From QHXM01 sp032160165 (GTDB lineage: Bacteria; Acidobacteriota; Blastocatellia; Pyrinomonadales; Pyrinomonadaceae), in assembly GCA_032160165.1 (NCBI GenBank), contig JAVHWA010000089.1:1-64000 (forward strand): 64,000 nucleotides of DNA, in the 5' to 3' direction. Positions 49,471-58,805 of the stretch are shown piece after piece. The position numbers and the translations under genes were made by a program. Numbering within the stretch: position 1 is the stretch's first letter; each line of letters opens with the position of its first letter. The notes beneath the pieces were generated by a model. It did not search any database. It was given only the letters and a program-made list of their open reading frames with translations, and was not told the DNA's origin.

Positions 49471-50379
49471 ATGAAACGCGAAACGGTCTTAATCTCCAAT
49501 CCGAAAGCAGGTCGCGGCGGGCAGAATCGTGCGCGCGATGAAGCGCTTTTTTGCGAAACGTTGAGACGGCGCGGCGTGAAGATTGATGTTCTGCATACAA
49601 GAGGGCCAAACGACGCCGTTCGCTTTGCGGCGCAATCTATTCGGCAAGGCGTTCGCGATCTGATCGTCTCTGGCGGCGATGGAACGATCAACGAAGTGTT
49701 GCAGGGATCGGTTGGAAGTGACGCCAGGATCGCCGTGTGGCCGCGAGGCACGGCAAACGTGTTCGCCCGAGAACTGCAGCTGCCATTCGACAGTGAACAA
49801 GCGGCGAAGGTGATAGCACGTGGTATTTCAAAGCCAGTACATGTCGGTTGCGCCACGATCGAACGGACGGGCGAGCAACGATATTTCTTTCTGATGGCCG
49901 GTATCGGCCTGGACGCGTCGATTGTGAGACAAGTGCGTCCGAATTTGAAGCGGCGCGTTGGGGAAGCCGCGTTCTGGTATTCAGGTCTCGGTCATCTGGC
50001 CCGATGGCAGCCGGTACAATTTGGCGTAGAGATCGAGGGTCGCAGGCTGGACGCAACTTTTGCCGCCATCGGCAAGGCTGCCCACTATGGCGGCAATCTC
50101 GGCATTACGCCGCGCGCAGATCTGGAGAAGCCCGAGTTTGAGATTTGCGTCGTTAACTCGAAAAGCAGGCTTCATTTTCTTTATCTCCTTTCTCACGCAA
50201 AACGTCGTCAGGGTGTCGGAGAGCACATACGAGGTGTTCAGTTCATCCGCGCGACCCGCGCGCGGGTGACGGGCGATGTCATGGTTCAGATAGATGGCGA
50301 GTTGACCGGAGAGCTTCCTATGACGTTCGAGATCGCAGACTCGTCGGTGGAGGTTATTTGCCAGGAGAGGCTGGCTTAG
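49471..50379 (+). CDS. Diacylglycerol/sphingosine-kinase family lipid kinase (YegS/BmrU-like)
   Basis: ATP-dependent lipid kinase, 302 residues. The DAGK catalytic domain shows LISNPKAGRGG, the nucleotide loop LIVSGGDGTINEVLQG (~65-80) and WPRGTANVFARELQLP, and the second domain MAGIGLDASIVRQV and YGGNLGITPRADLEKPEFE. The C-terminal QIDGELTGELP is typical for this group. ATG 49471 is chosen over a TTG at 49453. Its last 4 nt overlap the end of the convergent FG-GAP gene. The lipid substrate is not determinable. Confidence 0.9.
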   Translation: MKRETVLISNPKAGRGGQNRARDEALFCETLRRRGVKIDVLHTRGPNDAVRFAAQSIRQGVRDLIVSGGDGTINEVLQGSVGSDARIAVWPRGTANVFARELQLPFDSEQAAKVIARGISKPVHVGCATIERTGEQRYFFLMAGIGLDASIVRQVRPNLKRRVGEAAFWYSGLGHLARWQPVQFGVEIEGRRLDATFAAIGKAAHYGGNLGITPRADLEKPEFEICVVNSKSRLHFLYLLSHAKRRQGVGEHIRGVQFIRATRARVTGDVMVQIDGELTGELPMTFEIADSSVEVICQERLA

Positions 50380-53306
50380 TTGCCGAACCTGTTGCGATAT
50401 TCGGCGGAGTTCAAGAAACCATTAATCATGATCCGATAATCCCCACCCGTCTGATCCATTGTCTGGATCCAGCTCAAATACGAGATATCGGCGCTTCTTC
50501 TCAGATAGCCAAAATACTGCATTATGACGAACGCTTCGTTGTAGTACTTCCGATAGACTTCCCCAGTCTCCGCTACTGCGCGCAAGACCTGCGGTCTGGT
50601 CAACGATCCACTCGTCAGCCCCACGATCCACGCTTGTTTACCCGGATGATTCGGAAATCCGAGAGTCTGCAACAATGCCTCTACATAAGCGGTCGGGTCG
50701 GACAATGCTCCATACCTGGCCTGAAAGTCCTGTCTTGTCATGAACTCGCTAATGAAGGCCATCTTGTTGGCTTCCAGTTCTTGTGCAGATAGAAACCCGC
50801 TGACTTTGGCGAGGTCGGGAATGAACTCACTGTAAAGCGGGATCTTGCTTACGGCGGAGTAGAATCGGTAGATGAAATACCCACGGTCCTGGAACTCGGG
50901 ACTTCGGAAGAACCCCGCACTGGCTTCGATCCTGTCGCATGGAGGCGCGACCGAGATCCCACACTGGTTGAGCACGTTCCGCCAACCTGTAAGGCCCGCC
51001 GCATCCGGTTCACGGCCCAGGAAATCTATGTACTGTTGAAGGATGAAGAAGTCGGTTTGATCTATAGGAGTATGGCCCGTAGTGGCGTCATTGTCTGTGA
51101 TGATAACTGTCGCTGTTGAGTTTGAACCCAGGGCTGCACCGACCGGGTTACTCAGCTTGATCATGAAGCTCTCCGAACCTTCGGCGTACGAGTCGTTCAC
51201 AATCGGGATAAGAATAGTCTTGGTGCGCTCCCCTGGGGCAAACCGCAGCGTTCCGACCGTCGTCGCATAGTCGCAGCGCTGCGACGCTTTTCCACTAACG
51301 GTATCACAGTTCTGCAAGCCTGCCGTATCAGAGGTCGCATAGTCGACGCTCGCAGAATTTGAGGGATCGCCGGCACGAGAGACCGTAATACTGAGTCTTC
51401 CTGCGTCCTCCGCTATGTTGTAGCTAATCTGACCCGATTGCACAGCCGGAGAATCGTCGTTCACTATCGTCACGGTCGCGGTTCCGTCGAGGATCGCTAC
51501 ATTGACTGGGTTTGAGAGGTTGACGAAAAAACTCTCAGTCGCTTCATTCACCGTATCGCCGTTAACCAGAAAAGCTATGAGCCTAAAGGTCTCACCTGGA
51601 GCGAAGGTGATAGACCCCGATGAGGCTTGGTAATCACTGCCGGCAATGGCCGTATTATCTGCTGTCGAATAATCCACTGTGATGGGCTTTGGGCTACCTG
51701 TATTCAACCTTAGACCCAAAACAACAGTTGTATTGCCAGCATCACCTTCAGCTATGGGACCGGAATCTACGATGGCGATTGTTGGCGGTGGGTCATCATT
51801 GAGGAGGGTACATGTCGCTACACCGCGAACAATCGTTCCACCAATCGGATTTGAAAGGGTTAGGTTGAAGGTTTCGTCGTACTCGTCTAAAGTTTCACCG
51901 AGAATAGGTACAAGAACAGTCTTAGCAGTTTCCCCAGGATCAAAAGCAACTACCCCGCTGACCATATCGAAGTCCGGACCAGGTGAGGCTGTGCCCGCGG
52001 ACGTGGCGTAGCTCACTGTTACGCGCTGAGCGGACGAGGATGAAAGTGTCAAGGTGAATCTGGCTGGAGGCGCATTGATATCGTTCCCTTCCGGCATCGT
52101 TACATCGCCGACGGAGATGCCAGGCAGGGTTGGAGGAAGGGAGCCACAACTGTTAAGCAGGATAGCTATTAGTGCAGACGACCCGTCCCGAGAAGCAACG
52201 ATGTCAGTCTTGCCGTCTTGATTGAAATCTTCGACTGCAATGGAAGTCGGAGACGGGCCGAGATCAAAGCTCGCGGCCGCGCCAAATCCGCCAGTCCCGT
52301 TGCCCATAATGATTGTAACATCTCGGACTGCATGACTAGCCACGGCCAAATCTGGCTTACCATCGGCATTAAAGTCGCTAGTTGCGATGGATGTCAGTTC
52401 TTTTCCCAACGGGAAAGTCGCCGACGCTACGAAGCCTCCGGATCCATTTCCACGCAGGAGTGCAACGTCGCGGGAGAACTTGTTTGCCACGGCCAAGTCG
52501 AGCTTGCCGTCACCATTAAAGTCGGCTGCGACCAAGCCAGCAGGACTTGACCCAACGGAAATACCTGACGATTGGGGAAACCCGCCAGCCCCGTTATTTA
52601 TGAAGACCACGACGGAACCGGTGGTCGTGTTCGTCGTGGCCAAATCCCACTTACCGTCGGCGTTAAAGTCTCGCGATATCACCCGATCAGCGGCTCCGCC
52701 TACATTGAGCGAGTCTGAACCTGTGAATTGACCTGTGCCGTCACCGAATCGAAGTTGTAGGCGTCCCCCATTGTATTGATCCGCCAAAGCCAGATCGGCT
52801 TTACCATCATTGTTGAAATCTGCTACAGCTATGGACTCAACAAGCCCCACAAGGCCAAAGGAGCCAACAACTCCAAAACTCCCGGTCCCGGAACCTAACA
52901 AGACAACTATGCGTGCATCGGAAGGTGAGCTTCCAATAGCTGATACAGCTATGTCTATTTTGTTATCCGCATTAAAATCTCCCGTCTCGATGGCAGTAGG
53001 ACGGTTCCCGACGACGGTAGAGCTCGGCGATCCAAAACCTCCCGCCCCATCACCTAGCATGACGGAGATATAATTTGATCCGAAACTGGCCACCACGATA
53101 TCTGGCTTTCCATCGCCGTTGAAGTCTCCTGCTACCACTGAGCGAGGGTCTGTCCCAACACCAAATGTATTTCCTGGAGTGAAAACCGGTGTATCGCCAC
53201 ATGTGCCGGTCGCATAGATTCGGCTGGAGTTGCCGACTAGTCCGACGAATCCGACGCATAACAACGCTGCGCTGGAAAACCGCAATATGGGAGACATCAG
53301 TTTCAT
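50376..53306 (-). CDS. Large exported FG-GAP/VCBS, Calx-beta and DUF4214 protein
   Basis: A ~976-residue secreted adhesin-like protein. A signal peptide (LLCVGFVGLVGNSS) is followed by about seven FG-GAP/VCBS repeats (~35-390), each with the Ca-binding loop DFNGDGKPDIVVA and a VMLGDGAGGFG strand, forming a beta-propeller. Three Calx-beta domains follow (~410-780; VTMPEGNDINAPPARFTLTLS, LLNDDPPPTIAI, IVNDDSP). The C-terminal ~190 residues are a DUF4214 module (FILQQYIDFLGREPDAAGLTGW, repeated with YGALSDPTAYVEALLQTLG). ATG 53306 is used; a TTG four codons upstream with AGAGGA is an alternative. The protein probably sits on the cell surface and binds calcium. Confidence 0.88.
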   Translation of the reverse strand: MKLMSPILRFSSAALLCVGFVGLVGNSSRIYATGTCGDTPVFTPGNTFGVGTDPRSVVAGDFNGDGKPDIVVASFGSNYISVMLGDGAGGFGSPSSTVVGNRPTAIETGDFNADNKIDIAVSAIGSSPSDARIVVLLGSGTGSFGVVGSFGLVGLVESIAVADFNNDGKADLALADQYNGGRLQLRFGDGTGQFTGSDSLNVGGAADRVISRDFNADGKWDLATTNTTTGSVVVFINNGAGGFPQSSGISVGSSPAGLVAADFNGDGKLDLAVANKFSRDVALLRGNGSGGFVASATFPLGKELTSIATSDFNADGKPDLAVASHAVRDVTIIMGNGTGGFGAAASFDLGPSPTSIAVEDFNQDGKTDIVASRDGSSALIAILLNSCGSLPPTLPGISVGDVTMPEGNDINAPPARFTLTLSSSSAQRVTVSYATSAGTASPGPDFDMVSGVVAFDPGETAKTVLVPILGETLDEYDETFNLTLSNPIGGTIVRGVATCTLLNDDPPPTIAIVDSGPIAEGDAGNTTVVLGLRLNTGSPKPITVDYSTADNTAIAGSDYQASSGSITFAPGETFRLIAFLVNGDTVNEATESFFVNLSNPVNVAILDGTATVTIVNDDSPAVQSGQISYNIAEDAGRLSITVSRAGDPSNSASVDYATSDTAGLQNCDTVSGKASQRCDYATTVGTLRFAPGERTKTILIPIVNDSYAEGSESFMIKLSNPVGAALGSNSTATVIITDNDATTGHTPIDQTDFFILQQYIDFLGREPDAAGLTGWRNVLNQCGISVAPPCDRIEASAGFFRSPEFQDRGYFIYRFYSAVSKIPLYSEFIPDLAKVSGFLSAQELEANKMAFISEFMTRQDFQARYGALSDPTAYVEALLQTLGFPNHPGKQAWIVGLTSGSLTRPQVLRAVAETGEVYRKYYNEAFVIMQYFGYLRRSADISYLSWIQTMDQTGGDYRIMINGFLNSAEYRNRFGN

Positions 53307-53658
53307 AAAACGCTGCAAGAGTTCCTCTAGTATCTGAACCTCGAGATGCTCGTCAATGTTCTTCCCGATCGAATCACCTTTTGTAGGACTTGTACGGTTA
53401 TCAGTAGAGTAGAGGACGAACAAGATGCGAAGCGACGTTTGGGTATTCAGCCGGCTGTTTCACCCGCTAGAGGTCCGCAATCATCTACATGCTGTGCCAG
53501 GTCTAATGCTACTGGAATCATTCAGTCAATGCCGTGGCAGCGTGAAGGAAGTACACCTGATACCACTTGTACTTGGAGCCTCCCGTGAGTTTGCACCGTC
53601 TCAAGGACAGTTGAGGAGCGGTGCGGAAAGATTAGCATAGTTTTGAGTGCCAGGGATG
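53307..53658. other. 352-nt intergenic region, no gene supported
   Basis: Upstream region of the FG-GAP gene and downstream region of the M61 gene. Short frames on both strands lack ribosome-binding sites and family signals. No clear hairpin terminator or promoter was seen. Confidence 0.4.
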
Positions 53659-55593
53659 TCAAAAAGACGGGCGATTCTCCTGCTTCCCACTCGATGATCC
53701 ATCCGTCCACGCTGATCGTTGCGCGCGCATTTCCGGCGTGGCGTCTTTGATCTCTTCGATGCGGTAAGTTGACACAGACGGCTTCCCTAACGTGATCGGC
53801 TGTTTGAAAATATCTCGATTACGCTTGATCGTTAGCACCACTTTCTCGTCAGGCCTGTATCGAATGATAGTGGGCGTAAATGTCTCGCGCGTCACCCTGG
53901 TTTTCCCCACCGCCAGGATTATGTCGCCTTCTTTGAGCCCGGCATCTTCCGCCGGCGAGCCTGGCCGCACAGTCTTGATCTTCAAAGCGGTTGGCTCGTT
54001 GCCATCTGGTTGGAGACCGACGTAAGCGTTGGGGGAGAGATCGCGAACAAGTCGTAGGCCCACGCTCGCCAGGGCCTCGTCGTAGGGCGGCGTCTCAACT
54101 CCTCGCACGTATCGCTTGAAGAAGTCACTCATGTCGCTGCCCGCAATTTCGGATGTCACCCGCTCGAAATCTTCGCTTGTGAATCCTCGGCCACGCAGGT
54201 AGTAGGTGGCGTTCGGGCTTTTCAGATAGAGTTCTTCATAAAGGCGCCGCATTACGTCATCGAGCGAAGCGCGCCCCTGCGTCTTGCCACGGATCCACAG
54301 GTCGAGCGTGATCGCGAGGACTTCGCCTTTGTAGTAGTAGCTGACGGTCGTGTTAGCCAGATTAGTGCGTTGCGCGTCCAGAACACCGTCAAAGAACGGA
54401 GCCGAGATTGACGAATCTTCCGCGCTCATTAACTTGCTTGCCTTCGCGGTCTCGATCCCGTTGATCACATGACCCAATCGCTCAAGCATCTTCTCATCAG
54501 ACCATAGGCCCGCTCGCCTCATCATCAGCTCACCGTAATACTCGGTGATGCCTTCTGCGACCCACAGCCCTCGAGTGCTTACCGGTCTCGTGAAATCCCA
54601 CGGACCCAACTCTACCGGGCGCAGGCGCTTCACATTCCAGACGTGGAAAAATTCATGCGCCACGCTCTCGAGCATCTCCTGATAGGTTCGCGGCTCAGCC
54701 AGGGCGCCCGGCTGGATGATGTTTGTCGAGACGAGGTGCTCCATTCCATCTCCCGACTGATCATCGTTCGCAAAATGAAGTAGAAATGTGTAAGTTTCAA
54801 ACTCGGGCGGACCCCACATCCGCGTCTCTGCTCGCACGATCTTTTCGATATCTGAAACCAGTTGTTTGCGCCTGCCGCCTTCATCGCCGAAGGAGTGGAC
54901 GACCACTCGGTACGTTTTGCCATCGACCTTGAATTCGTCCATCGTCCAGTTGCGCGAAATCTCGGTGGGCGTGTCGATCAGAATGTCGTAATTGGGAAAA
55001 CTGAACTTGCACTGGTCCGCGTTCTGGCTGGCGCCGTTGATCACGCGCCAACCGGCAGGCGCTTCAATCAAAAGATTAACCGGGTCCTGTTTGTGGTCCA
55101 CCACATACATGAAAACTGAACCGCCATTGAACATGGCGTGGCGAGAATCCAATTGCGAAAAGGTCCCGGAAAGGTCGTCGCCGAACACCTTATAGGTGAA
55201 CGTCAGATCCTTGCTACCAGATAGCGATACGCGCCACGTTTGATCGTCGATCCTTGTCACTGGACGACTTGCTTGATCACACAGCGCGCGCGGGGGGCAG
55301 ATTCCAGCGGCCGCCCGGACTTCCTGCACATTCTTGGCAAAGTCGAAGATCGAATACCTGCCTGGCGACCACCTCGGCATTTGGAAATCTACATAATCAG
55401 ATGTCGAACTCCGGCCCACGGAAACCTCTATCTTCACTTCGAAGAGGTGCGAAACCGGTCGCGACATACTGAGCGTGTAATTAATCGGTGAGAATCGCTC
55501 CTCCGGCTGCGATGAAGCTGCCGACGCACAGATGGCGAGCAGGACGAACGCGGTTGCTGCGCGTGTTACGTAGCTCAGTCGGGACCTGATCAT
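53659..55593 (-). CDS. M61 family metallopeptidase (glycyl aminopeptidase-like) with PDZ domain
   Basis: Exported zinc aminopeptidase, 644 residues. Signal peptide (AICASAASSQP), an N-terminal beta domain (INYTLSMSRPVSHLFEVKIEV; VDFQMPRWSPGRYSIFDFAKNV), then the gluzincin catalytic domain with HEFFHVWNVKRLRPVELGPWDF (His and Glu ligands ~312-316, quoted in two parts it is HEFFH plus WNVKRLRP) and the downstream Glu in WVAEGITEYYGE. A C-terminal PDZ domain (~520-600, SPAEDAGLKEGDIILAVG) completes the family architecture. GGAG lies 11 nt before the ATG. It is monocistronic. Confidence 0.94.
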   Translation of the reverse strand: MIRSRLSYVTRAATAFVLLAICASAASSQPEERFSPINYTLSMSRPVSHLFEVKIEVSVGRSSTSDYVDFQMPRWSPGRYSIFDFAKNVQEVRAAAGICPPRALCDQASRPVTRIDDQTWRVSLSGSKDLTFTYKVFGDDLSGTFSQLDSRHAMFNGGSVFMYVVDHKQDPVNLLIEAPAGWRVINGASQNADQCKFSFPNYDILIDTPTEISRNWTMDEFKVDGKTYRVVVHSFGDEGGRRKQLVSDIEKIVRAETRMWGPPEFETYTFLLHFANDDQSGDGMEHLVSTNIIQPGALAEPRTYQEMLESVAHEFFHVWNVKRLRPVELGPWDFTRPVSTRGLWVAEGITEYYGELMMRRAGLWSDEKMLERLGHVINGIETAKASKLMSAEDSSISAPFFDGVLDAQRTNLANTTVSYYYKGEVLAITLDLWIRGKTQGRASLDDVMRRLYEELYLKSPNATYYLRGRGFTSEDFERVTSEIAGSDMSDFFKRYVRGVETPPYDEALASVGLRLVRDLSPNAYVGLQPDGNEPTALKIKTVRPGSPAEDAGLKEGDIILAVGKTRVTRETFTPTIIRYRPDEKVVLTIKRNRDIFKQPITLGKPSVSTYRIEEIKDATPEMRAQRSAWTDGSSSGKQENRPSF

Positions 55594-55761
55594 AAGCCTG
55601 TTACTCCATGGGCGAGATTTGAAAGGGCGAGAGTATTTGAGTTTCGAATCGCGAAATTATCTGCGTTTCGCGATTACCTGTCAAAGCTCGCCTCTGACCC
55701 AGCGCCGGTCCGATTGGTTTCTTGACGTCCAATCGACTCTCGTTTAGTTTGATGCTCGACT

Positions 55762-56973
55762 ATGAGCGCAACCGAACGTCTCTATTATCACGACTCGCAC
55801 CTTACCGAATTTGAGGCTCGGGTGGTCGCCGTCACCGAACGCGTCAGCGGCTGGGTGGCCGTTACGCTGGATCGGACGGCCTTCTATCCGACTGGGGGCG
55901 GACAACCGAGCGACACCGGCACTCTGAACGACACGCGCGTCGTCGAATGCATAGACGTAGAAGACGGCGGAGTTCTGCACGTTGTACAGGGCCGCACGCT
56001 TGCAGTCGGTGACGCAGTTATAGGTAACGTCGACTGGCCGCGTAGACTTGACCACATTCAGCAACATACTGGACAGCACATTCTCTCGCAGGCCTTCATT
56101 GCGCTCTTCGGCGCCGAGACGCGCGGCTTTCGCATGCTTGATCAGTACTCTGAGATTGATCTCGCGCTGGAAGAGCCTTCAGAAGATAAGCTCGATCGGG
56201 CAGTGGAGCTGGCCAACAGTATAATTTGGGAAGACCGCCCGATCCGGATTCGGAACGTCACGAAGAGCGAGGCAGCTTCCCTTCCCTTGCGAAAGGAGTC
56301 CCCACGCGAAGGCGAACTCCGCTTGATCGAAATCGATGGGTTCGACTTGACGCCCTGCGGAGGTACACACGCGAGGGCAACAGGCCAGGTCGGAATGATG
56401 GCGCCGCGTTCCTTCGAACGAGCGAAGGGTTTGACCCGATTGGATTTTGTTGCAGGCGGAAGGGCACTGGCCGATTACAATCGAGTCAATCGAGTAGCGC
56501 GCAGCGTGGCATCGATGTTCAGTGCCGCACGTGATGAAACGCCACCCTTGGTCGCTCGGCTGCTTGACGAGAACAAACAGCTAACGCGGCGCGTGCGCGA
56601 GCTGGAGGAGACTACCGCACGCATCGAAGCCGAAGAGATGTTGGCGGCCGCAACAATCGTTGGTGATCGCTTCAAGTTATGCGCTCATGTGCTCGAAGGA
56701 CGCGACGCAGAGTCGCTTAAGTCGCTCGCGCTGGCGCTGATCTCACACGCTGAGACGATCGCTCTGCTGGGATCTCGCGATGGCGATACGGCACGACTGG
56801 TCTTCGCCCGATCCAGCGAGGCGCCGGGAGACATGAACGCGTTGATGCGTGAGGCTTGTTCGGTGCTCGGCGGACGCGGGGGCGGTCGAGTTGATATGGC
56901 GCAGGGAGGCGGACGCAACGTGGAACGGCTCTCGGAGGCGATCGAGCAAGCGAAGCAGGCTTTGAGTCACTAG
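55762..56973 (+). CDS. Alanyl-tRNA editing protein AlaX with DHHA1 domain
   Basis: Trans-editing hydrolase that removes mischarged amino acids (Ser or Gly) from tRNA-Ala, 403 residues. The AlaRS-like N-terminal domain (FYPTGGGQPSDTGTL), the zinc and catalytic site HIQQHTGQHILSQAF (~99-107) and CGGTHARATGQVG (~199) are intact. After a coiled coil (~255-285) a DHHA1 domain with a Gly-rich end (SVLGGRGGGRVDMAQGGG) matches the AlaX-L type. It lies 157 nt upstream of a tRNA-Ala gene on the same strand. No strong ribosome-binding site is present. Confidence 0.92.
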   Translation: MSATERLYYHDSHLTEFEARVVAVTERVSGWVAVTLDRTAFYPTGGGQPSDTGTLNDTRVVECIDVEDGGVLHVVQGRTLAVGDAVIGNVDWPRRLDHIQQHTGQHILSQAFIALFGAETRGFRMLDQYSEIDLALEEPSEDKLDRAVELANSIIWEDRPIRIRNVTKSEAASLPLRKESPREGELRLIEIDGFDLTPCGGTHARATGQVGMMAPRSFERAKGLTRLDFVAGGRALADYNRVNRVARSVASMFSAARDETPPLVARLLDENKQLTRRVRELEETTARIEAEEMLAAATIVGDRFKLCAHVLEGRDAESLKSLALALISHAETIALLGSRDGDTARLVFARSSEAPGDMNALMREACSVLGGRGGGRVDMAQGGGRNVERLSEAIEQAKQALSH

Positions 56974-57003
56974 GGTTCAATCCTCTTTGACACGCCACAC
57001 CTG

Positions 57004-57114
57004 ATATCCGACACCCGATCCCCGACACCCGGCACCCGGCACCCGGTACGTGGCACCCGGTACCCCGAACGTTTGACCGATATTCGATGACTTGAAACTT
57101 AAAACTTGAAACTG
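57004..57114. repeat. CACCCGG- and ACTTGAA-type heptamer repeats
   Basis: About eight 7-nt units (ACACCCG, GCACCCG and variants) from 57007 to 57066, followed by three AACTTGAA-like units at 57090-57114. The latter overlap the tRNA promoter spacer. Confidence 0.75.
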
Positions 57115-57120
57115 TATTCT
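57092..57120 (+). promoter_or_regulatory. Promoter of tRNA-Ala
   Basis: TTGAAA (57092-57097) and TATTCT (57115-57120) with exactly 17 nt between, 9 nt upstream of the first tRNA base. The spacer is made of heptamer repeat units. Confidence 0.65.
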
Positions 57121-57129
57121 TGTCGGCGT

Positions 57130-57206
<77 letters not shown>

Positions 57207-57220
57207 ATTAAATCAATGAG

Positions 57221-58294
57221 TTAAGGCAGGGAGGCGACCCTGCCTTTTTCATTTGTCACCGATTCGTCACTTGACGAAATCGGTTTTACTAAGTTCTCGA
57301 CTGCTCGACGCTTCGCCTCATCGGTGGCGTGGGTGTAACGCAGAGCCATTCGTACGTCTGACCAGCCGAAGATAGCCGCAAGCGTAAAAGCATCTGCTCC
57401 GCGGTCAGCCATGCGAGTGGCTGCCGTATGACGCAAGTCATGGAAGCGGAAATCCTTGATTCCTGCGTCGCTCTTCGCCAAGTCAAATCGACGCTTCACG
57501 TCGACCAACCGTCCTTCGGTCTTCGGACTAGGAAAGACGTACTCGCTGGTGTGCGGTAGCCCTTCCAACATTGCGCGGACCGTCTGGTTGATCGGAACGA
57601 AACGATCTTTGCCGTTCTTGGAGACCCGAATGTGAATCACCCCTCGCGGCAAATCCACGTCGAACCAGGTGAGATTGAAAATCTCGCCTTGCCTCATTCC
57701 GGTGTTAATCGCCATAGTGACGATCCCCTGTACCCATTCCTGACCTCGAAGTTTCTCGAACAGCTTAGCTTCCTCTTCGAAAGTCAAATAACGCGTCCTT
57801 CCGTTGTTCGTGCGAAACTTCCGCACTCGCCGACAAGGATTGCTTTCGATCAGCTCGGCATCGAACGCCAGAGAGAAGATTTTCGATAGCACGCACATCT
57901 CGCGATTTACCGTCGCAGGATTTCGCTGGCGTTTGTACATCGTCTTTCCCTCACGACGCTTTTGCTTCCACTTCTCGATCGTCGGTGGAGTGATTTCGGA
58001 GAGCATCATCCTCCCGAACGTCTCGTTAAGCATGCCGCAAATCTTCACGTCATCTGGGTACGTTCGCTTGTGGAGTTTTGAGTAAGGCAGGAAATGATCC
58101 TTGACGAATTTGTCAAAGCGAACTTCCGGCCTCCTCTTAATCTGGTATCGGTTTTCAAAGACCTTGTTCTCGATCACGGTCGTGGCTTTGATGGCTTGTG
58201 GTCGCGTGTGCGCTTTTTTCAGAACCCGTTGCACCCGCCTGCCGTCGATCGTGATGTCACAGAACCATCTTCCTCTTCGCTTGTAAACTGACAT
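57221..58294 (-). CDS. Tyrosine recombinase / integrase
   Basis: Site-specific recombinase that inserts and excises the element at tRNA-Ala. The 357-residue product has an N-terminal Arm-binding region (YKRRGRWFCDITIDGRRV), a SAM-like core-binding domain (~65-165) and the catalytic domain with Arg in TGMRQGEIFNLTW (~198), Lys in SKNGKDR, HDLRHTAATR (~285), Trp in place of the second His (FGWSDV) and Tyr in MALRYTHA (~320). AAAGGAG lies 4 nt before the ATG. Its last codons are embedded in the tRNA terminator hairpin. Confidence 0.95.
   Translation of the reverse strand: MSVYKRRGRWFCDITIDGRRVQRVLKKAHTRPQAIKATTVIENKVFENRYQIKRRPEVRFDKFVKDHFLPYSKLHKRTYPDDVKICGMLNETFGRMMLSEITPPTIEKWKQKRREGKTMYKRQRNPATVNREMCVLSKIFSLAFDAELIESNPCRRVRKFRTNNGRTRYLTFEEEAKLFEKLRGQEWVQGIVTMAINTGMRQGEIFNLTWFDVDLPRGVIHIRVSKNGKDRFVPINQTVRAMLEGLPHTSEYVFPSPKTEGRLVDVKRRFDLAKSDAGIKDFRFHDLRHTAATRMADRGADAFTLAAIFGWSDVRMALRYTHATDEAKRRAVENLVKPISSSDESVTNEKGRVASLP
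57225..57249 (+). terminator. Terminator of tRNA-Ala, inside the integrase 3' end
   Basis: Arms GGCAGGG (57225-57231) and CCCTGCC (57238-57244), 6-nt loop, then five T (57245-57249). It begins 19 nt after the tRNA CCA. Its sequence also encodes the last residues of the integrase on the other strand. Confidence 0.85.
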
Positions 58295-58373
58295 CGTGCT
58301 CCTTTCCGGTTGCAGCCATCACGGGAGCAGTCCGAGGATAGCAAAGCAACGCGTGATTTTCTATATCGCTTAC

Positions 58374-58562
58374 CTAACGAGACGGTTCGTTCCATGCGAC
58401 TACCGCGTCCAGTCGAAATCGGAGAAGCCCGCCCTTTCGCTCGTAAGGGATTCTTCTATCGCTTACCCAGGAGTAGATCGTGCGCGGCTTCACCTTAAGT
58501 AGTTCGGCCACCTCTTTCAGCGTCAAGTACATCGGGCGCTCTTTGGTTTCCTTCAAATTCAT
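58374..58562 (-). CDS. Excisionase-like helix-turn-helix protein
   Basis: A 62-residue DNA-binding protein of the HTH_17/excisionase (Xis-like, MerR-fold) family: LTLKEVAELLKVKPRTIYSWV then RRIPYERKGGLLRFRLDAVVAW. ATG 58562 follows AAGG by 6 nt; the frame continues 14 codons upstream without family similarity. It lies 79 nt upstream of the integrase on the same strand, the usual place for a directionality factor. Confidence 0.85.
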   Translation of the reverse strand: MNLKETKERPMYLTLKEVAELLKVKPRTIYSWVSDRRIPYERKGGLLRFRLDAVVAWNEPSR

Positions 58563-58805
58563 GACTGCCTTTCCGAAAGGGGGCATTGAGATGCCGCAGA
58601 CCAACTCGGCACAATCCAGCTCGATGTCAATCCATGTGCCAAAACCAACCTAAGCGAAGTAGTCGTGCAATTCTTGTTGAAATCCGAGTGAGTAAAGGAG
58701 AGGAGTGGCGGAGACTGTCTGATCAAATCTCGGAAAATGGGCGGGGCTGCATGCAAAACCCAACACCGGCTCTGCAGACACTAAACAACACCGGTCGGGG
58801 TAAAT

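Noticed and set aside
53425..53640. Short + frame in the gap between FG-GAP and M61 genes
   Set aside because: No ribosome-binding site or recognisable sequence.
58610..58640. Sigma-54-like TGGCAC-N5-TTGA upstream of the excisionase-like gene
   Set aside because: The essential GC at -12 is GA; a TTGACA there has no -10 partner either.
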